A stretch of 64,000 nucleotides of DNA from Nitrospirota bacterium. Lineage in GTDB: Bacteria; Nitrospirota; Thermodesulfovibrionia; Thermodesulfovibrionales; UBA1546. The DNA lies in the NCBI GenBank assembly GCA_009773185.1, contig WPIF01000004.1, positions 1 to 64,000 on the forward strand, given 5' to 3'. The stretch's first letter is position 1. Each line of letters opens with the position of its first letter. The notes beneath the pieces were generated by a model, which made no database searches, was not told the origin of the DNA, and was given only the letters and a program-made list of their open reading frames with translations. Shown piece after piece: positions 1 to 7,974 of this stretch. The position numbers and the translations under genes were made by a program.

Positions 1-63
1 GATAATCAAATACGTGAAATGGCAGGAAAGCCAGGATTCAGGTCAAGCGAAGCTTGTTCTGTG

Positions 64-90
64 AAAAAGTGCCACGGGCTTGCCCGTGGG
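64..90 (-). terminator. Rho-independent terminator of the feo operon
   Basis: On the minus strand a perfect 8-bp stem (CCACGGGC / GCCCGTGG) is followed by CACTTTTT. It lies just after the stop codon of the FeoB-associated gene, as expected for the end of the minus-strand iron operon. Confidence 0.75.
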
Positions 91-96
91 TATCTA

Positions 97-246
97 CTAG
101 GTTTTTGGATTAAATTTCTTTTTCACATTGCATGTCCCTGAATCGCAACCGGGGCAATGCCCCTTTTTCTTCCACAGGGAACGGTATAAAAGATATACCG
201 CTCCTGCAATAATTAATCCCATCAATAGAATATCTATCAACCCCAT
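97..246 (-). CDS. FeoB-associated Cys-rich membrane protein (49 aa)
   Basis: This small gene has a good ribosome site (GGAGG, 5 nt before the ATG). It encodes MGLIDILLMGLIIAGAVYLL, one membrane helix, then a basic stretch and a CPGCDSGTC motif (C-x2-C-x4-C) with a Lys-rich tail. That architecture, and its place directly behind feoB, match the small FeoB-associated Cys-rich proteins (PF12669 type). These are thought to assist FeoB at the inner membrane, but their role is poorly known. It lies 20 bp after the feoB fragment's stop codon and before the operon terminator. The gene looks intact even though feoB itself is not, so it may be an orphan left by the feoB deletion. Confidence 0.75.
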   Translation of the reverse strand: MGLIDILLMGLIIAGAVYLLYRSLWKKKGHCPGCDSGTCNVKKKFNPKT

Positions 247-266
247 ATTAACCTCCTTCTAACACA

Positions 267-626
267 TTACGTATCAAGATTTGTGGCATCAACAACATTT
301 ACTATCACGTCAGGTTTTTCATGCACGAGATAATCCCTCGCAATAATCTCTTCCTGTGTATAAGGGCTTAGGCTGTATGTGCCGGGGAGATCTACCAGCT
401 TTATCTTTCTGCCCTCATGCTCAAACATCGCCTCTTTCTTTTCAACAGTAACCCCGGGCCAGTTGCCGACATACAATCTTGTCCCTGCAATTGCATTTAT
501 AAGAGTGGATTTGCCTGAATTGGGATTACCGGCAACCGCAACAGTGATAGTCCTTTGATGCATGATGCCAGATGCATGATGCACGTTTTGTGTATCCTGT
601 ATCGTGTATCCTGTATCATGCATCAT
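267..626 (-). pseudogene. feoB: Truncated FeoB: N-terminal GTPase fragment only
   Basis: FeoB is the inner-membrane Fe(II) transporter, normally about 650-800 aa with an N-terminal G domain and a polytopic membrane domain. Here only 119 aa are open. Visible are the P-loop GNPNSGKS, the G2/switch region, the G3 motif DLPGTYS and the start of the strand before G4 ([10 protein letters not shown]). Then comes T and a TAA stop, after which the FeoB-associated gene begins. The rest of the G domain and all membrane helices are missing, so the fragment cannot transport iron. The first 24 residues are encoded by a word repeat (556-626) and are foreign to FeoB; the native start is probably near [12 protein letters not shown]. 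The start overlaps the feoA stop (ATGA). Either a precise internal deletion or an assembly collapse explains this. Confidence 0.8.
556..626. repeat. Inverted word repeat at the feoB start
   Basis: The left arm iterates TGATGCATGATG / CCAGATGCATGATGCAC. The right arm iterates GTGTATCCTGTATC. The reverse complement of the right arm begins TGATGCATGATACAGG, so the arms are imperfect inverted copies. It is read in frame as the first 24 codons of the feoB fragment. Confidence 0.7.
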
Positions 627-850
627 TTAATCACCTCCACTTCTATTCCCTCAGCTTCTTTTTTCCTTAATGAGAGGTTATAGTTTTTAATTGTTACTTC
701 AATGGGGTCTCCGAGAGGCGCGATCTTTTCGACCTTTACCTTTTCTCCCACAAGCACTCCCATATCCATAAGCCTCCTTTTTAAGGGGCCTATTGCGCCC
801 ATCTTTGTAATCTTCCCGTGTTCGCCGGGTTTTAAATCAGACAAATTCAT
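623..850 (-). CDS. feoA: FeoA family protein (Fe(II) transport accessory)
   Basis: A 75-aa protein of FeoA size with the SH3-like core: [20 protein letters not shown], then [27 protein letters not shown] and a hydrophobic end. FeoA proteins are small cytosolic partners of FeoB. It overlaps the preceding feoA-like gene and the following feoB fragment by ATGA junctions, so translation is probably coupled. It belongs to the Fur-controlled minus-strand operon running from 1970 to 97. It looks intact although its FeoB partner is truncated. Confidence 0.85.
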   Translation of the reverse strand: MNLSDLKPGEHGKITKMGAIGPLKRRLMDMGVLVGEKVKVEKIAPLGDPIEVTIKNYNLSLRKKEAEGIEVEVIK

Positions 851-1101
851 AGTTTTTTCCTCCTCACCAGTATCTTCATTGCCATTCCTCTTCCGATGGC
901 AATCCTTGATTCATCTACTTTTAAGAGAATTGGGCCGCGGCCCTCGTTGTTTAACATTTCAATCATCTTGCCTACGCGCAGCCCCATATCCTCTGCATGG
1001 CACAACTGATTCCTGCTGCTTCCATGAACGCAGCCCGTTTGTCCTTTTATCTCCACAATTTCAGCCTTTTCACCTATGCTCAAAAGCCCAAGCGGCGCCA
1101 T
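847..1101 (-). CDS. feoA: Second FeoA family protein
   Basis: An 84-aa FeoA-type domain, the first of a tandem pair. GEKAEIVEIKG, the central MGLRVGKMIEML and the closing ESRIAIGRGMAMKILV follow the FeoA fold. It carries two cysteines in the segment TGCVHGSSRNQLCHAEDMGL that its neighbour lacks; this Cys-containing insert is seen in FeoA proteins of anaerobes. The stop overlaps the start of the next feoA by 4 bp. It starts 12 bp after the outer-membrane protein gene in the same Fur-controlled operon. Confidence 0.8.
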   Translation of the reverse strand: MAPLGLLSIGEKAEIVEIKGQTGCVHGSSRNQLCHAEDMGLRVGKMIEMLNNEGRGPILLKVDESRIAIGRGMAMKILVRRKKL

Positions 1102-1112
1102 ATCATTACCTC

Positions 1113-1970
1113 CTAAAACTTAAATGCTATTCCTGCAAGGAATGTTAAATCCGTAGCCGGTTTGTTCAGTCCTCCCTTAATGCCGATATCAACAGAAATG
1201 CTTTCTGATATTGAATAAATAAGTCCGCCAAGTATAAATGCAGGGTGGGTATTAGATGTCTTGTCAGGATTCCTCTCTATACCGATATTGGCGACTGCTT
1301 TCAGGCCTTTGATGACTTCTGCCTCCGAGGCAAGGGATGCATGCCATATATTCTTTCTGTTTGCCTCTTTATCGGCCTGGAGTTTGTATTCGTTGTATGC
1401 ACCACCTAAATTCAGGTGGAATGCCCATGGCTTAATCTCCTTTGTTGTTATAAACATAAGGCTATACGAAGCCCTTCCATTGCCGAGACCTTTATTTTCG
1501 TCTCCTGTCGGCAGTGTGATTCCGGGTTTGAGCGCAAAGCTTAGCTCATCTTTTTCAAAGAACCTCCACTTGACTTCCAATGACGTGTCAGATATGCCGT
1601 CGCCTTGCTCGGTTGCATCAGTTGTGACAACCCCGTCTATCCTTGTCTTTTTCCATTGGTACGGCAGGCCGAGGACAATATCTGTAGTATCTGTTATGCC
1701 GTAAGACAATATGGTTGCAAGTTCACTGCCTGTTTCTTTCTTTGTTTCCCATTTCGCCTCATCTGTGTTGTACTGTTGCTCCTTTTCCTTAGTGAATTCG
1801 CTGTTAACTTCCATCTGGATTTTTCCCTTTCCCTGCGTGCCTGCGTCATCCGTGATTAACGGATGGGCCGCGTAAGAGGCAGTGAATAGCGAGAAGTGAA
1901 CTGTGAATAGCAGGAAAAACGAAAAACCCCTCACCTTTAAACCTTTTAACCTTAACCCTTGAAACTTCAT
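1113..1970 (-). CDS. Outer-membrane channel-like protein (phenol MetA-deg / transporter family)
   Basis: A 285-aa protein with an N-terminal signal peptide ending SYA, followed by AHPLITDDAGTQGKGKIQMEVN. That opening is typical of the PF13557 'transporter' beta-barrels. The rest alternates short amphipathic beta strands and ends in F-K-F, a typical outer-membrane insertion signal. It is the first gene of the feo operon and has a Fur-type palindrome just upstream (1987-2005). A role in iron passage across the outer membrane is therefore an inference. The signal peptide (FSFFLLFTVHFSLFTASYA) and the preceding LRLKGLKVRG are encoded by a word repeat. Confidence 0.7.
   Translation of the reverse strand: MKFQGLRLKGLKVRGFSFFLLFTVHFSLFTASYAAHPLITDDAGTQGKGKIQMEVNSEFTKEKEQQYNTDEAKWETKKETGSELATILSYGITDTTDIVLGLPYQWKKTRIDGVVTTDATEQGDGISDTSLEVKWRFFEKDELSFALKPGITLPTGDENKGLGNGRASYSLMFITTKEIKPWAFHLNLGGAYNEYKLQADKEANRKNIWHASLASEAEVIKGLKAVANIGIERNPDKTSNTHPAFILGGLIYSISESISVDIGIKGGLNKPATDLTFLAGIAFKF
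1879..1966. repeat. Word repeat forming the signal peptide of the 1113-1970 gene
   Basis: One arm iterates AGTGAATAGCG / AGTGAACTGTGAATAGC, the other iterates CCTTTAAACC / TTTTAACCTTAACCC. An A-rich centre lies between them. The whole unit lies inside the coding region and encodes nearly all of the signal peptide. Confidence 0.65.
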
Positions 1971-1986
1971 TCCCCCTCCTTTTAAT

Positions 1987-2005
1987 ATTGATATTCATTA
2001 TCAAT
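1987..2005 (-). promoter_or_regulatory. Fur box upstream of the iron operon
   Basis: The sequence ATTGATATTCATTATCAAT is a near-perfect palindrome of the Fur/ferric-uptake type. It lies directly before the ribosome site of the outer-membrane protein gene, and the fur gene lies directly upstream. Confidence 0.7.
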
Positions 2006-2020
2006 TAAAGCACAAAAAAA

Positions 2021-2452
2021 TTACCTACACTTTTTGCACAAGCCGTATATTTCCAATTTATGCCGCTGCGGAGCAAAATCATTTGCCTCGGCAAGCTTCT
2101 CCTGCAGCCTCTCAATCTTGTCATCATGAACTTCTATGAATTTACCGCATTTCATACAGATAAGGTGATCGTGATGCTCATGCCCGTATTTCTGCTCAAA
2201 TCTCGTTTTATGAGAGCCTATCTTTATCTCATCAGCCAGGCCGCATTCAGTCATTAATTTTAAATTGCGATGAACCGTGGCATAGCCTATCTCCTGATTT
2301 GTCTTTTTTACTGTGTTGTAAAGGTCATCTATGGTGATATGTTTGCCTGAAGCGAGAAACGCCTCAAGAATTGCCTCTCTCTGTTTGGTGTAACGCAATC
2401 CCTTTTCTTTTATATAGTTTAAAAAAATATCTTTTGCGTTGTTTCTGGCCAT
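2021..2452 (-). CDS. fur: Ferric uptake regulator (Fur family)
   Basis: A 143-aa Fur family repressor. The N-terminal winged helix includes RYTKQREAILEAFL and IGYATVHRNLKLM. The metal-binding dimerisation half includes GHEHHDHLICMKCGKFIEV and a closing CKKC. The HHDH cluster and both CxxC pairs are present, giving structural zinc and regulatory metal sites. It sits between two palindromes of Fur type, one before its own start and one before the feo operon. Autoregulation and iron control of that operon follow from this layout. Zur or PerR specificity cannot be excluded from sequence alone, but the feo neighbourhood favours Fur. Confidence 0.85.
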   Translation of the reverse strand: MARNNAKDIFLNYIKEKGLRYTKQREAILEAFLASGKHITIDDLYNTVKKTNQEIGYATVHRNLKLMTECGLADEIKIGSHKTRFEQKYGHEHHDHLICMKCGKFIEVHDDKIERLQEKLAEANDFAPQRHKLEIYGLCKKCR

Positions 2453-2467
2453 AAAGCCTCCAAATTA

Positions 2468-2490
2468 ATATTGATAATTATTATCAATAT
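2468..2490 (-). promoter_or_regulatory. Perfect palindromic Fur box before fur
   Basis: ATATTGATAA-TTA-TTATCAATAT is a perfect 23-bp palindrome of the Fur-box type, 16 bp before the fur start. It probably mediates autoregulation. Confidence 0.75.
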
Positions 2491-2619
2491 AGCAGAAGGC
2501 CTCAAGTTTGTCAAGCTTTTTTAAAAAATCTTTTTTTAGGGGATGGTCTGAATGCCGGAGGCTATAACAATAAACTTTCTCACGGTTGATTTTTGAGCAT
2601 GGATATTTTATGCTGTAAG

Positions 2620-3585
2620 ATGGATTTTGAGAAGATTTTTAAAAATTTCAGGAATAAAAAGATACTTGTAATCGGCGACCTTGTCCTTGACCGTTATATA
2701 TGGGGCAAGGTCAGCAGAATCTCGCCTGAGGCGCCGGTGCCGGTAGTTGAAGTCACAAAGGAAAATTTTCTTTTGGGAGGCGCATCCAATGTTGCGTATA
2801 ACATTGTGAGTCTCGAAGGCCATGCGACAGTTGTCGGAATAGCCGGCAGGGACAGGGCAGGAGATGTCTTAAGGAATCTTCTTGATGAAAAAGGCATAGG
2901 CTCTTGCCTGTTCGATGACCAGAGGCCTACGACAGTAAAGGCAAGGGTGATAGCGCATAATCAGCAGGTGGTGAGATTCGACAGAGAAGATAAAAAGAAG
3001 GTTTCAGGCAAGACGTATAAGTCCTTTATTGAATATATAAAGAAGGCTGTAAAAGAGCACGATGCAGTAATAATATCTGATTACAAAAAAGGCATTGTCT
3101 CTTCAGAGCTTGTTTTAGAGGTTGTGAAGGCGGCAAGGCCGAAGAATAAGTTTATCGCTGTTGATCCAAAAACAGGGCATTTCCACTGTTATAAGGGTGT
3201 CTCGCTGATAACGCCGAATCTTATCGAGGCGTCACACGGTTCAGGAATAGAGATAAAGGACGAAAAATCGCTTATTAAGGCAGGCAGAACCCTTCTGAAG
3301 AAACTTCCGTGCAAGGCGGTTCTTATAACACGCGGTGAAGAGGGTATGAGCCTTTTTGAAAAAGGGAATGTGATTCACATCCCGACTGTTGCAAGGCATG
3401 TATATGATGTTACTGGCGCAGGTGATACTGTTGTGGCTTCATTCACCCTGGCGCATGCATCAGGCGCAACAATGAAGGAATCAGCAATAATTGCAAATCA
3501 TGCAGCAGGTATTGTTGTGGGCGAGGTAGGCACTGCAGTGACAACTTCCGCAAAGATTCTGAAGTCGATCAGGAGTTCGAAATAG
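2620..3585 (+). CDS. rfaE1: D-glycero-beta-D-manno-heptose-7-phosphate kinase
   Basis: A PfkB-family sugar kinase of about 321 aa that phosphorylates heptose 7-phosphate in ADP-heptose synthesis for lipopolysaccharide core. The hallmark opening ILVIGDLVLDRYIWG followed by SRISPEAPVPVVEV is present, as are the second PfkB signature and catalytic Asp in DVTGAGDTVVASFTLA. Only the kinase half is present; the nucleotidyltransferase domain found in bifunctional HldE is absent. The start at 2620 gives the usual spacing to the GD motif; upstream TTG 2593 and ATG 2599 are also in frame. It is divergent from fur. Confidence 0.85.
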   Translation: MDFEKIFKNFRNKKILVIGDLVLDRYIWGKVSRISPEAPVPVVEVTKENFLLGGASNVAYNIVSLEGHATVVGIAGRDRAGDVLRNLLDEKGIGSCLFDDQRPTTVKARVIAHNQQVVRFDREDKKKVSGKTYKSFIEYIKKAVKEHDAVIISDYKKGIVSSELVLEVVKAARPKNKFIAVDPKTGHFHCYKGVSLITPNLIEASHGSGIEIKDEKSLIKAGRTLLKKLPCKAVLITRGEEGMSLFEKGNVIHIPTVARHVYDVTGAGDTVVASFTLAHASGATMKESAIIANHAAGIVVGEVGTAVTTSAKILKSIRSSK

Positions 3586-3970
3586 ATTTCAAGGCGTTCT
3601 GCAGCACTCTAAGGGTAAAAGGCTTATTTATAAAAATATTTGCCCCTGCATCAAGGAAATCTTTCTCATTGCATGTTCCGCTTATGCCGATGATCAGAAG
3701 CTTTAATCCTACATTTCTAATTTTTTTTGTCAGTTCTATGCCGTTAATCCCGGGCATAATATGGTCTGTTATAAGGGCATCATAAATATTTTTTTGCATT
3801 AATTCTATTGCATCTTTACCATTGCCGGCGCATTCCACATTATATCCGAGAATGCTTAAGAGTTCATACAGCGAATCTCTTATGAGATGGTCATCATCAA
3901 CAACTAATATTTTTCTGCACTCTTTACACACGGGTGTAGTATATTTACTACTTTCAGTTGTAATTGTCAA
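3569..3970 (-). CDS. Single-domain response regulator (CheY-like receiver)
   Basis: A 133-aa protein with one receiver domain. The acidic pocket is VVDDDH, the phosphoacceptor Asp is in ALITDHIMPGINGIEL, and the conserved Thr/Ser position and Lys are in IIGISGT and FINKPFT. There is no output domain, so it presumably signals through protein contacts, but no histidine kinase is adjacent. Its end overlaps the 3' end of the heptose kinase gene by 17 bp on the opposite strand. The cysteines in VCKECRKIL near the start are unusual for this family. Confidence 0.8.
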   Translation of the reverse strand: MTITTESSKYTTPVCKECRKILVVDDDHLIRDSLYELLSILGYNVECAGNGKDAIELMQKNIYDALITDHIMPGINGIELTKKIRNVGLKLLIIGISGTCNEKDFLDAGANIFINKPFTLRVLQNALKSISNS

Positions 3971-4021
3971 TATCCAACAACTGTGGGTTTATAGACTTTT
4001 CCTGGTTTAAAAAGCAAAATT

Positions 4022-4429
4022 ATGCATTGTATTATGAACAGAGAGACAGATAAAAGACATATTGGAAATCTCATAAGAATAGCGAGAAAAACCGTTGGCC
4101 TATCTCAGATGGAATTAGCGGAGAGGGTTGGTATCTCATATCAACAGATCCAAAAATATGAAAAAGGGGCAAGCGAGATCAGCATATCAAGGCTTTCGCA
4201 GATCGCTCATGCCCTGAATATGCCTGTAAACAGATTTATTTCAGATGATGAAAAAACGATGGTAGCAGAATCTGTTAGTTTATACGGCACTCTAAGTGAC
4301 GATGAGATTGAACTTCTCAAGCTCTTCAGAAAAATAAAAAACAAGAAGTTAAAAGATGGATTCTTGATTGCGGTAAAAGGCATTGCCGGAATGTCAGAGC
4401 AAAGAGATACAAAAAAGGCTAAATCCTGA
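4022..4429 (+). CDS. XRE-family helix-turn-helix regulator
   Basis: A 135-aa protein with a Cro/CI-type HTH: IGNLIRIARKTVGLSQMELA, then VGISYQQIQKYEKGASEISI, SRLSQIAHALNMPVNRFI. A short acidic-basic C-terminal extension follows. A second in-frame ATG at 4034 is an alternative start; neither has a strong ribosome site. It converges on rimI with an 11-bp overlap. The target genes are unknown. Confidence 0.75.
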   Translation: MHCIMNRETDKRHIGNLIRIARKTVGLSQMELAERVGISYQQIQKYEKGASEISISRLSQIAHALNMPVNRFISDDEKTMVAESVSLYGTLSDDEIELLKLFRKIKNKKLKDGFLIAVKGIAGMSEQRDTKKAKS

Positions 4430-4883
4430 GCATCTCGGAATCGAGTCGCAACGACATGACAACTGCATCTTCTTCAGGTTTATTATAATATTTTTTTCTG
4501 GTCCCGACTACGCTGAATCCAAAACCTTCATAGAGTTCCCTTGCAGCATTATTGGAGGCCCTTACCTCAAGATATAAAAATCTGCAATCAGTTTCCTTTA
4601 GTTCTTCAAGAATATTTTCTACAAGGGTTTTTGCAATTCCCTTCCTTCTGAAATCAGGATGGACTGCAAGGTTAAGAATATGCCCTTCATCCGCAACATA
4701 ATTTGCGCATATATATCCGATGACTCTTTTATCTATAAGTGCAACTCTTGCAATGGAGCGCTGCTTGTATATTTCATTAAAAAATAATATTTCCGACCAG
4801 GGGGTGGTGAAGGAGATATTTTCGATTCCCACTACATCGGGTAGGTCATGCTCCAGCAGTTCTCTTATGATGAGCCCTTCCAC
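4419..4883 (-). CDS. rimI: Ribosomal-protein alanine N-acetyltransferase
   Basis: A 154-aa GNAT acetyltransferase. The acetyl-CoA pyrophosphate-binding motif is HPDFRRKGIAKTLV, preceded by ILNLAV. The RimI-typical C-terminal LEVRASNNAARELYEGFGF and KKYYNKPEEDAVVM follow. RimI acetylates the N-terminal alanine of ribosomal protein S18. It overlaps the end of tsaB by 19 bp. The tsaB-rimI pairing is common across bacteria and supports both calls. Confidence 0.88.
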   Translation of the reverse strand: MEGLIIRELLEHDLPDVVGIENISFTTPWSEILFFNEIYKQRSIARVALIDKRVIGYICANYVADEGHILNLAVHPDFRRKGIAKTLVENILEELKETDCRFLYLEVRASNNAARELYEGFGFSVVGTRKKYYNKPEEDAVVMSLRLDSEMLRI

Positions 4884-5569
4884 TTTACCTCGGCCTCTGA
4901 TCTTCTGATATAAATCGGCGCAAGACTGACAGGTTCTGAGAATTCTCCTCTGAGAGTCTTCTTCATACCCAGGGATGCAACATTTGCAGGTGAAGGGACT
5001 GTTTTTTCCGGTGATGCAAATACTGGCTTTTCTCCCATGACCTCGATAATTTTATCTTTGTAAATTACTGCTCCTTCACCGGCAAAGATGATTTTATCGT
5101 AATCAGCGCTGAGTAATACATTGCGTGTAAATTCTTCTGGATTTACTGACGCCTCGCTGATGAGTTTTGTAAAGCCATTGTCTTCCCACTTAAACAATGC
5201 TGCATACACCTCTTTTTTTCTCGCATCTAACATTGTGCATACAGGATATCTGCTGTAGGGGAAATTCAATGCAAGGGCATCAAGAGTTGGGACAGAAACT
5301 ATCGGTTTCCCTGTTGCATAAGCTAATCCTTTGACAGTGCTTAACCCAATTCTCAGCCCTGTAAAAGAACCAGGCCCGATAGCTACGGCAAAGACATCAA
5401 TATCAGATATCTTCAGGGAGGACTGTTTGAGGCAATGCTCTATTTCCGTCATAAGCCTCTCCGAATGTGTGGACTTGACATTCAGCCTTGTCTCTGCAAT
5501 CAGATTAAGCTCATCCATGACTGCAATTCCGCCGAGCATTGTTGATGTGTCTATTGCGAGTATTTTCAT
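4865..5569 (-). CDS. tsaB: tRNA threonylcarbamoyladenosine biosynthesis protein TsaB
   Basis: A 234-aa actin-like ASKHA protein. It opens MKILAIDTSTMLGGIAV and contains AIGPGSFTGLRIGLSTVKGL and VPTLDALA, the TsaB signatures. TsaB is the scaffold partner of TsaD/TsaE in forming t6A37 of ANN-decoding tRNAs. The start at 5569 is chosen because the fold begins there; the open frame continues upstream without homology. It is co-oriented with rimI. A structured repeat element (5587-5694) begins 18 bp upstream. Confidence 0.88.
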   Translation of the reverse strand: MKILAIDTSTMLGGIAVMDELNLIAETRLNVKSTHSERLMTEIEHCLKQSSLKISDIDVFAVAIGPGSFTGLRIGLSTVKGLAYATGKPIVSVPTLDALALNFPYSRYPVCTMLDARKKEVYAALFKWEDNGFTKLISEASVNPEEFTRNVLLSADYDKIIFAGEGAVIYKDKIIEVMGEKPVFASPEKTVPSPANVASLGMKKTLRGEFSEPVSLAPIYIRRSEAEVKWKGSS

Positions 5570-5586
5570 AGTCCGGGTTTCATACA

Positions 5587-5694
5587 AGCAGGAGGGGACT
5601 GTCTTTGACCGGTTTTATTTTGCCGATAGTCCACCCCTGTATGTCCCCCCTTCCCAAGGGGGGAGAATGAGTGAAAAGATTGTCCCCTCCTGCT
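5587..5694 (-). repeat. Structured dispersed element, copy E
   Basis: Near-perfect 20-bp terminal inverted repeats (AGCAGGAGGGGAC... / ...GTCCCCTCCTGCT) enclose the conserved core words. Read on the minus strand these are TTTTCACTCATTCTC and ATCGGCAAAATAAAACCGGTC. The inner hairpin and GAGGATTTTGCC segment of other copies are replaced by a CCCCCCTTGGGAAGGGGGG hairpin. It belongs with copies at 8891, 27145, 44469 and 49558. Confidence 0.75.
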
Positions 5695-5752
5695 AAAGTT
5701 ATTTTAATAATATGTAGGCTAATACATCGGAGGTTCTTTTTCAAGGGCCGGC

Positions 5753-6607
5753 CTAAAAACCGAGGTACAATCCAACCCCGTAATAAGATATCCTGTCATT
5801 GTAGAACTGGCCATGTGGCGAATAACCTTTATATCCTTCAAGCATGATGCGTAAACGCCTCTGGCCCGGATTCGGCTGGCCGAATTCAAAACCTATATTG
5901 AGCGCAGCGTCAAGTGACCAGTGGTGTTCCTCGTAGCTCTTCAGGTCCAATCCTCCCACCAGCCTGCCGATTTTCAGAACATGTTTGGTCCCATAATACT
6001 CAATTCCTCCGTGGACTCCGGCCGGCTTAAGGTCTCCAGGCTCCCTGCGAAACAGATATTCTCCGCCGAGATAACTGCGCCATTTTTCCCATTCATAAGA
6101 GCCGAGCAGGTCAACAGCTTCATAGGAGAGATTAATCCGCTCCGGCTTTGCCTCAAGAAGGTACTCATCTCCAAGATGGGAGCTCTGGTGATAAACATTA
6201 AGGCGCGCAGAGAGAGGGCCGTTTCTATACGTTAGAGGGAAGCCTATGGTGTAATCAGCATTCAGCAGGTCGCGTGACGGCGCATCCAGATTGAACTGTG
6301 CAAACAGTCCGCCTACAATATTCAGCTGATAACCGGATTCATTCTCTTTCCCCTGGTGTTTGTATATCCCAAAATTTTCTCCGTATCCTACGGCAGCGCC
6401 ATTAATATTGTGTGCTTTAAAGTTATATTTTCTTAAGCTTACGAAGAACCTTGGCTGCTTCGGGTCGGCAATCAGGGGACGGAACAGGTCGCCTGTCGGG
6501 AGGAAAATATCGTTGGAACCATTGCTGCCTGCTGCAGCATCCTGCTCAACAGCGCTGGCTGAGATTGGCAGAGACAGGAGCGCTATTATCAATATGCAGG
6601 CTTTCAT
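5753..6607 (-). CDS. DUF1207 family secreted/outer-membrane protein
   Basis: A 284-aa protein with a clear signal peptide (MKACILIIALLSLPISASA). It continues DIFLPTGDLFRPLIADPKQP and RFFVSLRKYN, the typical opening of DUF1207 proteins. Alternating beta strands with aromatic residues and a terminal GVGLYLGF suggest an outer-membrane barrel. The function of the family is not established. It stands alone between the element at 5587 and the MFS gene. Confidence 0.7.
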   Translation of the reverse strand: MKACILIIALLSLPISASAVEQDAAAGSNGSNDIFLPTGDLFRPLIADPKQPRFFVSLRKYNFKAHNINGAAVGYGENFGIYKHQGKENESGYQLNIVGGLFAQFNLDAPSRDLLNADYTIGFPLTYRNGPLSARLNVYHQSSHLGDEYLLEAKPERINLSYEAVDLLGSYEWEKWRSYLGGEYLFRREPGDLKPAGVHGGIEYYGTKHVLKIGRLVGGLDLKSYEEHHWSLDAALNIGFEFGQPNPGQRRLRIMLEGYKGYSPHGQFYNDRISYYGVGLYLGF

Positions 6608-6672
6608 ATTCTTAACATGGTTTCAAACATTATTGATTGCCAGAAAAGTATGCCTTATTTATTGCCTTCATG

Positions 6673-7914
6673 TCAAAGGCTGGACGTGGGAAAATTGGCC
6701 TTGTTTTTCTGAGAGAGCCGCCGGGAACTGGCGCTGGAAAACAGGCTTGAGGCAATAATGCAGATTACGGCTGAGATGGAGACTGCGTTTGTTGTTCCCA
6801 GTGAATGTGATAGTATTCCGATAAGAAAATTTCCTATCGGAGCAAAACCAAGAAATACCAGCGAATAGACGCTTATGACCCTTCCTCTTAAATTATCAGG
6901 AGTGGAAAGCTGGATAAAGCTGTTTGCCGTTGCAAGGAAACTGGATATTCCCCATCCTGTGAAGACAAGGAATAAAAGAGAGAGCCATAAAATTTTTGAT
7001 ATGGAAACAACAAGCAGCGCCGCTGAAAAGCACAAGCCGGCAACTGACATATATCGCCATTTATTTTCTATGTTGCCTTTTACGGCGATTATTACCGCGG
7101 CAGAGAATGCGCCGAGCCCTGTGGCGCTGACTAACAGGCCAAGCCCCTTTGGGCCTGCATTGAATATCTCTTCAGCAAATATGGGCAGAAAACTTGTGAA
7201 AGGTATTCCAAACAGGCTGAATACAAAAATGAGGATTATAATATACAGGATATCTTTTTGGGCCTTTATAAAATGAAGGCCTTCTGAAAAATCCTTCAAA
7301 AATCCTTTTGAAGTTGCAGTAATCCCGCCTCTGTTTTTTATTAAAGACAGGGCGATTATCACTGCAACAAAACTTGCCGCATTAAGATAAAAACATGCCG
7401 GGAGCCCGAGATACGCTATTGTCAGGCCGGCAATGACAGGCCCTATGATGCGGGCGCCGTTAAATGCCGCTGAGTTAAGCGCTATGGCATTAAGAATATG
7501 CCCTTTGCCGACCATCTCAACAAGAAAGGATTGCCTTGCAGGCATATCAAAGGCGTTGACTGTTCCCATAAAAAATGCAAGCACGATGACCTGATAAACA
7601 GTTATGATTTTAAAGTCTATGAAAATGCCAAGCATAAGTGCAGGGATGATGGACAGCGCCTGTGTCAGGATTATCAGATTTCTTTTTCTGAACCTGTCTG
7701 CAACCATCCCGCCGATTAGTGTAAAGAGAAGTATGGGCAGGGTTGATGCAGCGGCGACAATGCCGAGGTAAAAAGGGGATTTTGTCAGCGAATATACAAG
7801 CCATCCCTGCGCAACAGACTGCATCCATGTGCCTGACAGGGAAATGAGCTGGCCGAACCAGAACAAACGGAAGTCCCTGAAATATAGCGCGGAGAATTTA
7901 TCTGAGTTTTTCAT
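6673..7914 (-). CDS. MFS transporter (exporter-type)
   Basis: A 413-aa polytopic membrane protein of the major facilitator superfamily, with about 12 helices. Motifs include GWLVYSLTKSPFYLG, the loop 2-3 signature GGMVADRFRKRNLI and FLATANSFIQLSTPDNLRGR. It resembles the drug/enterobactin exporter group (PF05977). The substrate cannot be read from sequence. It is divergent from znuA, and the two start codons are 60 bp apart with a palindrome between them, so shared regulation is possible. Confidence 0.75.
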   Translation of the reverse strand: MKNSDKFSALYFRDFRLFWFGQLISLSGTWMQSVAQGWLVYSLTKSPFYLGIVAAASTLPILLFTLIGGMVADRFRKRNLIILTQALSIIPALMLGIFIDFKIITVYQVIVLAFFMGTVNAFDMPARQSFLVEMVGKGHILNAIALNSAAFNGARIIGPVIAGLTIAYLGLPACFYLNAASFVAVIIALSLIKNRGGITATSKGFLKDFSEGLHFIKAQKDILYIIILIFVFSLFGIPFTSFLPIFAEEIFNAGPKGLGLLVSATGLGAFSAAVIIAVKGNIENKWRYMSVAGLCFSAALLVVSISKILWLSLLFLVFTGWGISSFLATANSFIQLSTPDNLRGRVISVYSLVFLGFAPIGNFLIGILSHSLGTTNAVSISAVICIIASSLFSSASSRRLSQKNKANFPTSSL

Positions 7915-7927
7915 TATGATATTTTAC

Positions 7928-7944
7928 ATGAATCTTCAATTCAT
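7928..7944. promoter_or_regulatory. Palindrome between the MFS gene and znuA
   Basis: ATGAAT-CTTCA-ATTCAT is a perfect inverted repeat between two direct copies of TATGATATT. Its place before a zinc transport operon suggests a metal-regulator (Zur/Fur-like) operator, but this is inference. Confidence 0.4.
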
Positions 7945-7974
7945 ATATGATATTAAGTCAGAAGATAAGGCAAT

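Noticed and set aside
702-1148. Long plus-strand open frame opposite the two feoA genes
   Set aside because: It is a shadow of the two feoA genes; it has no ribosome site or recognisable domain, and the minus-strand proteins are clear.
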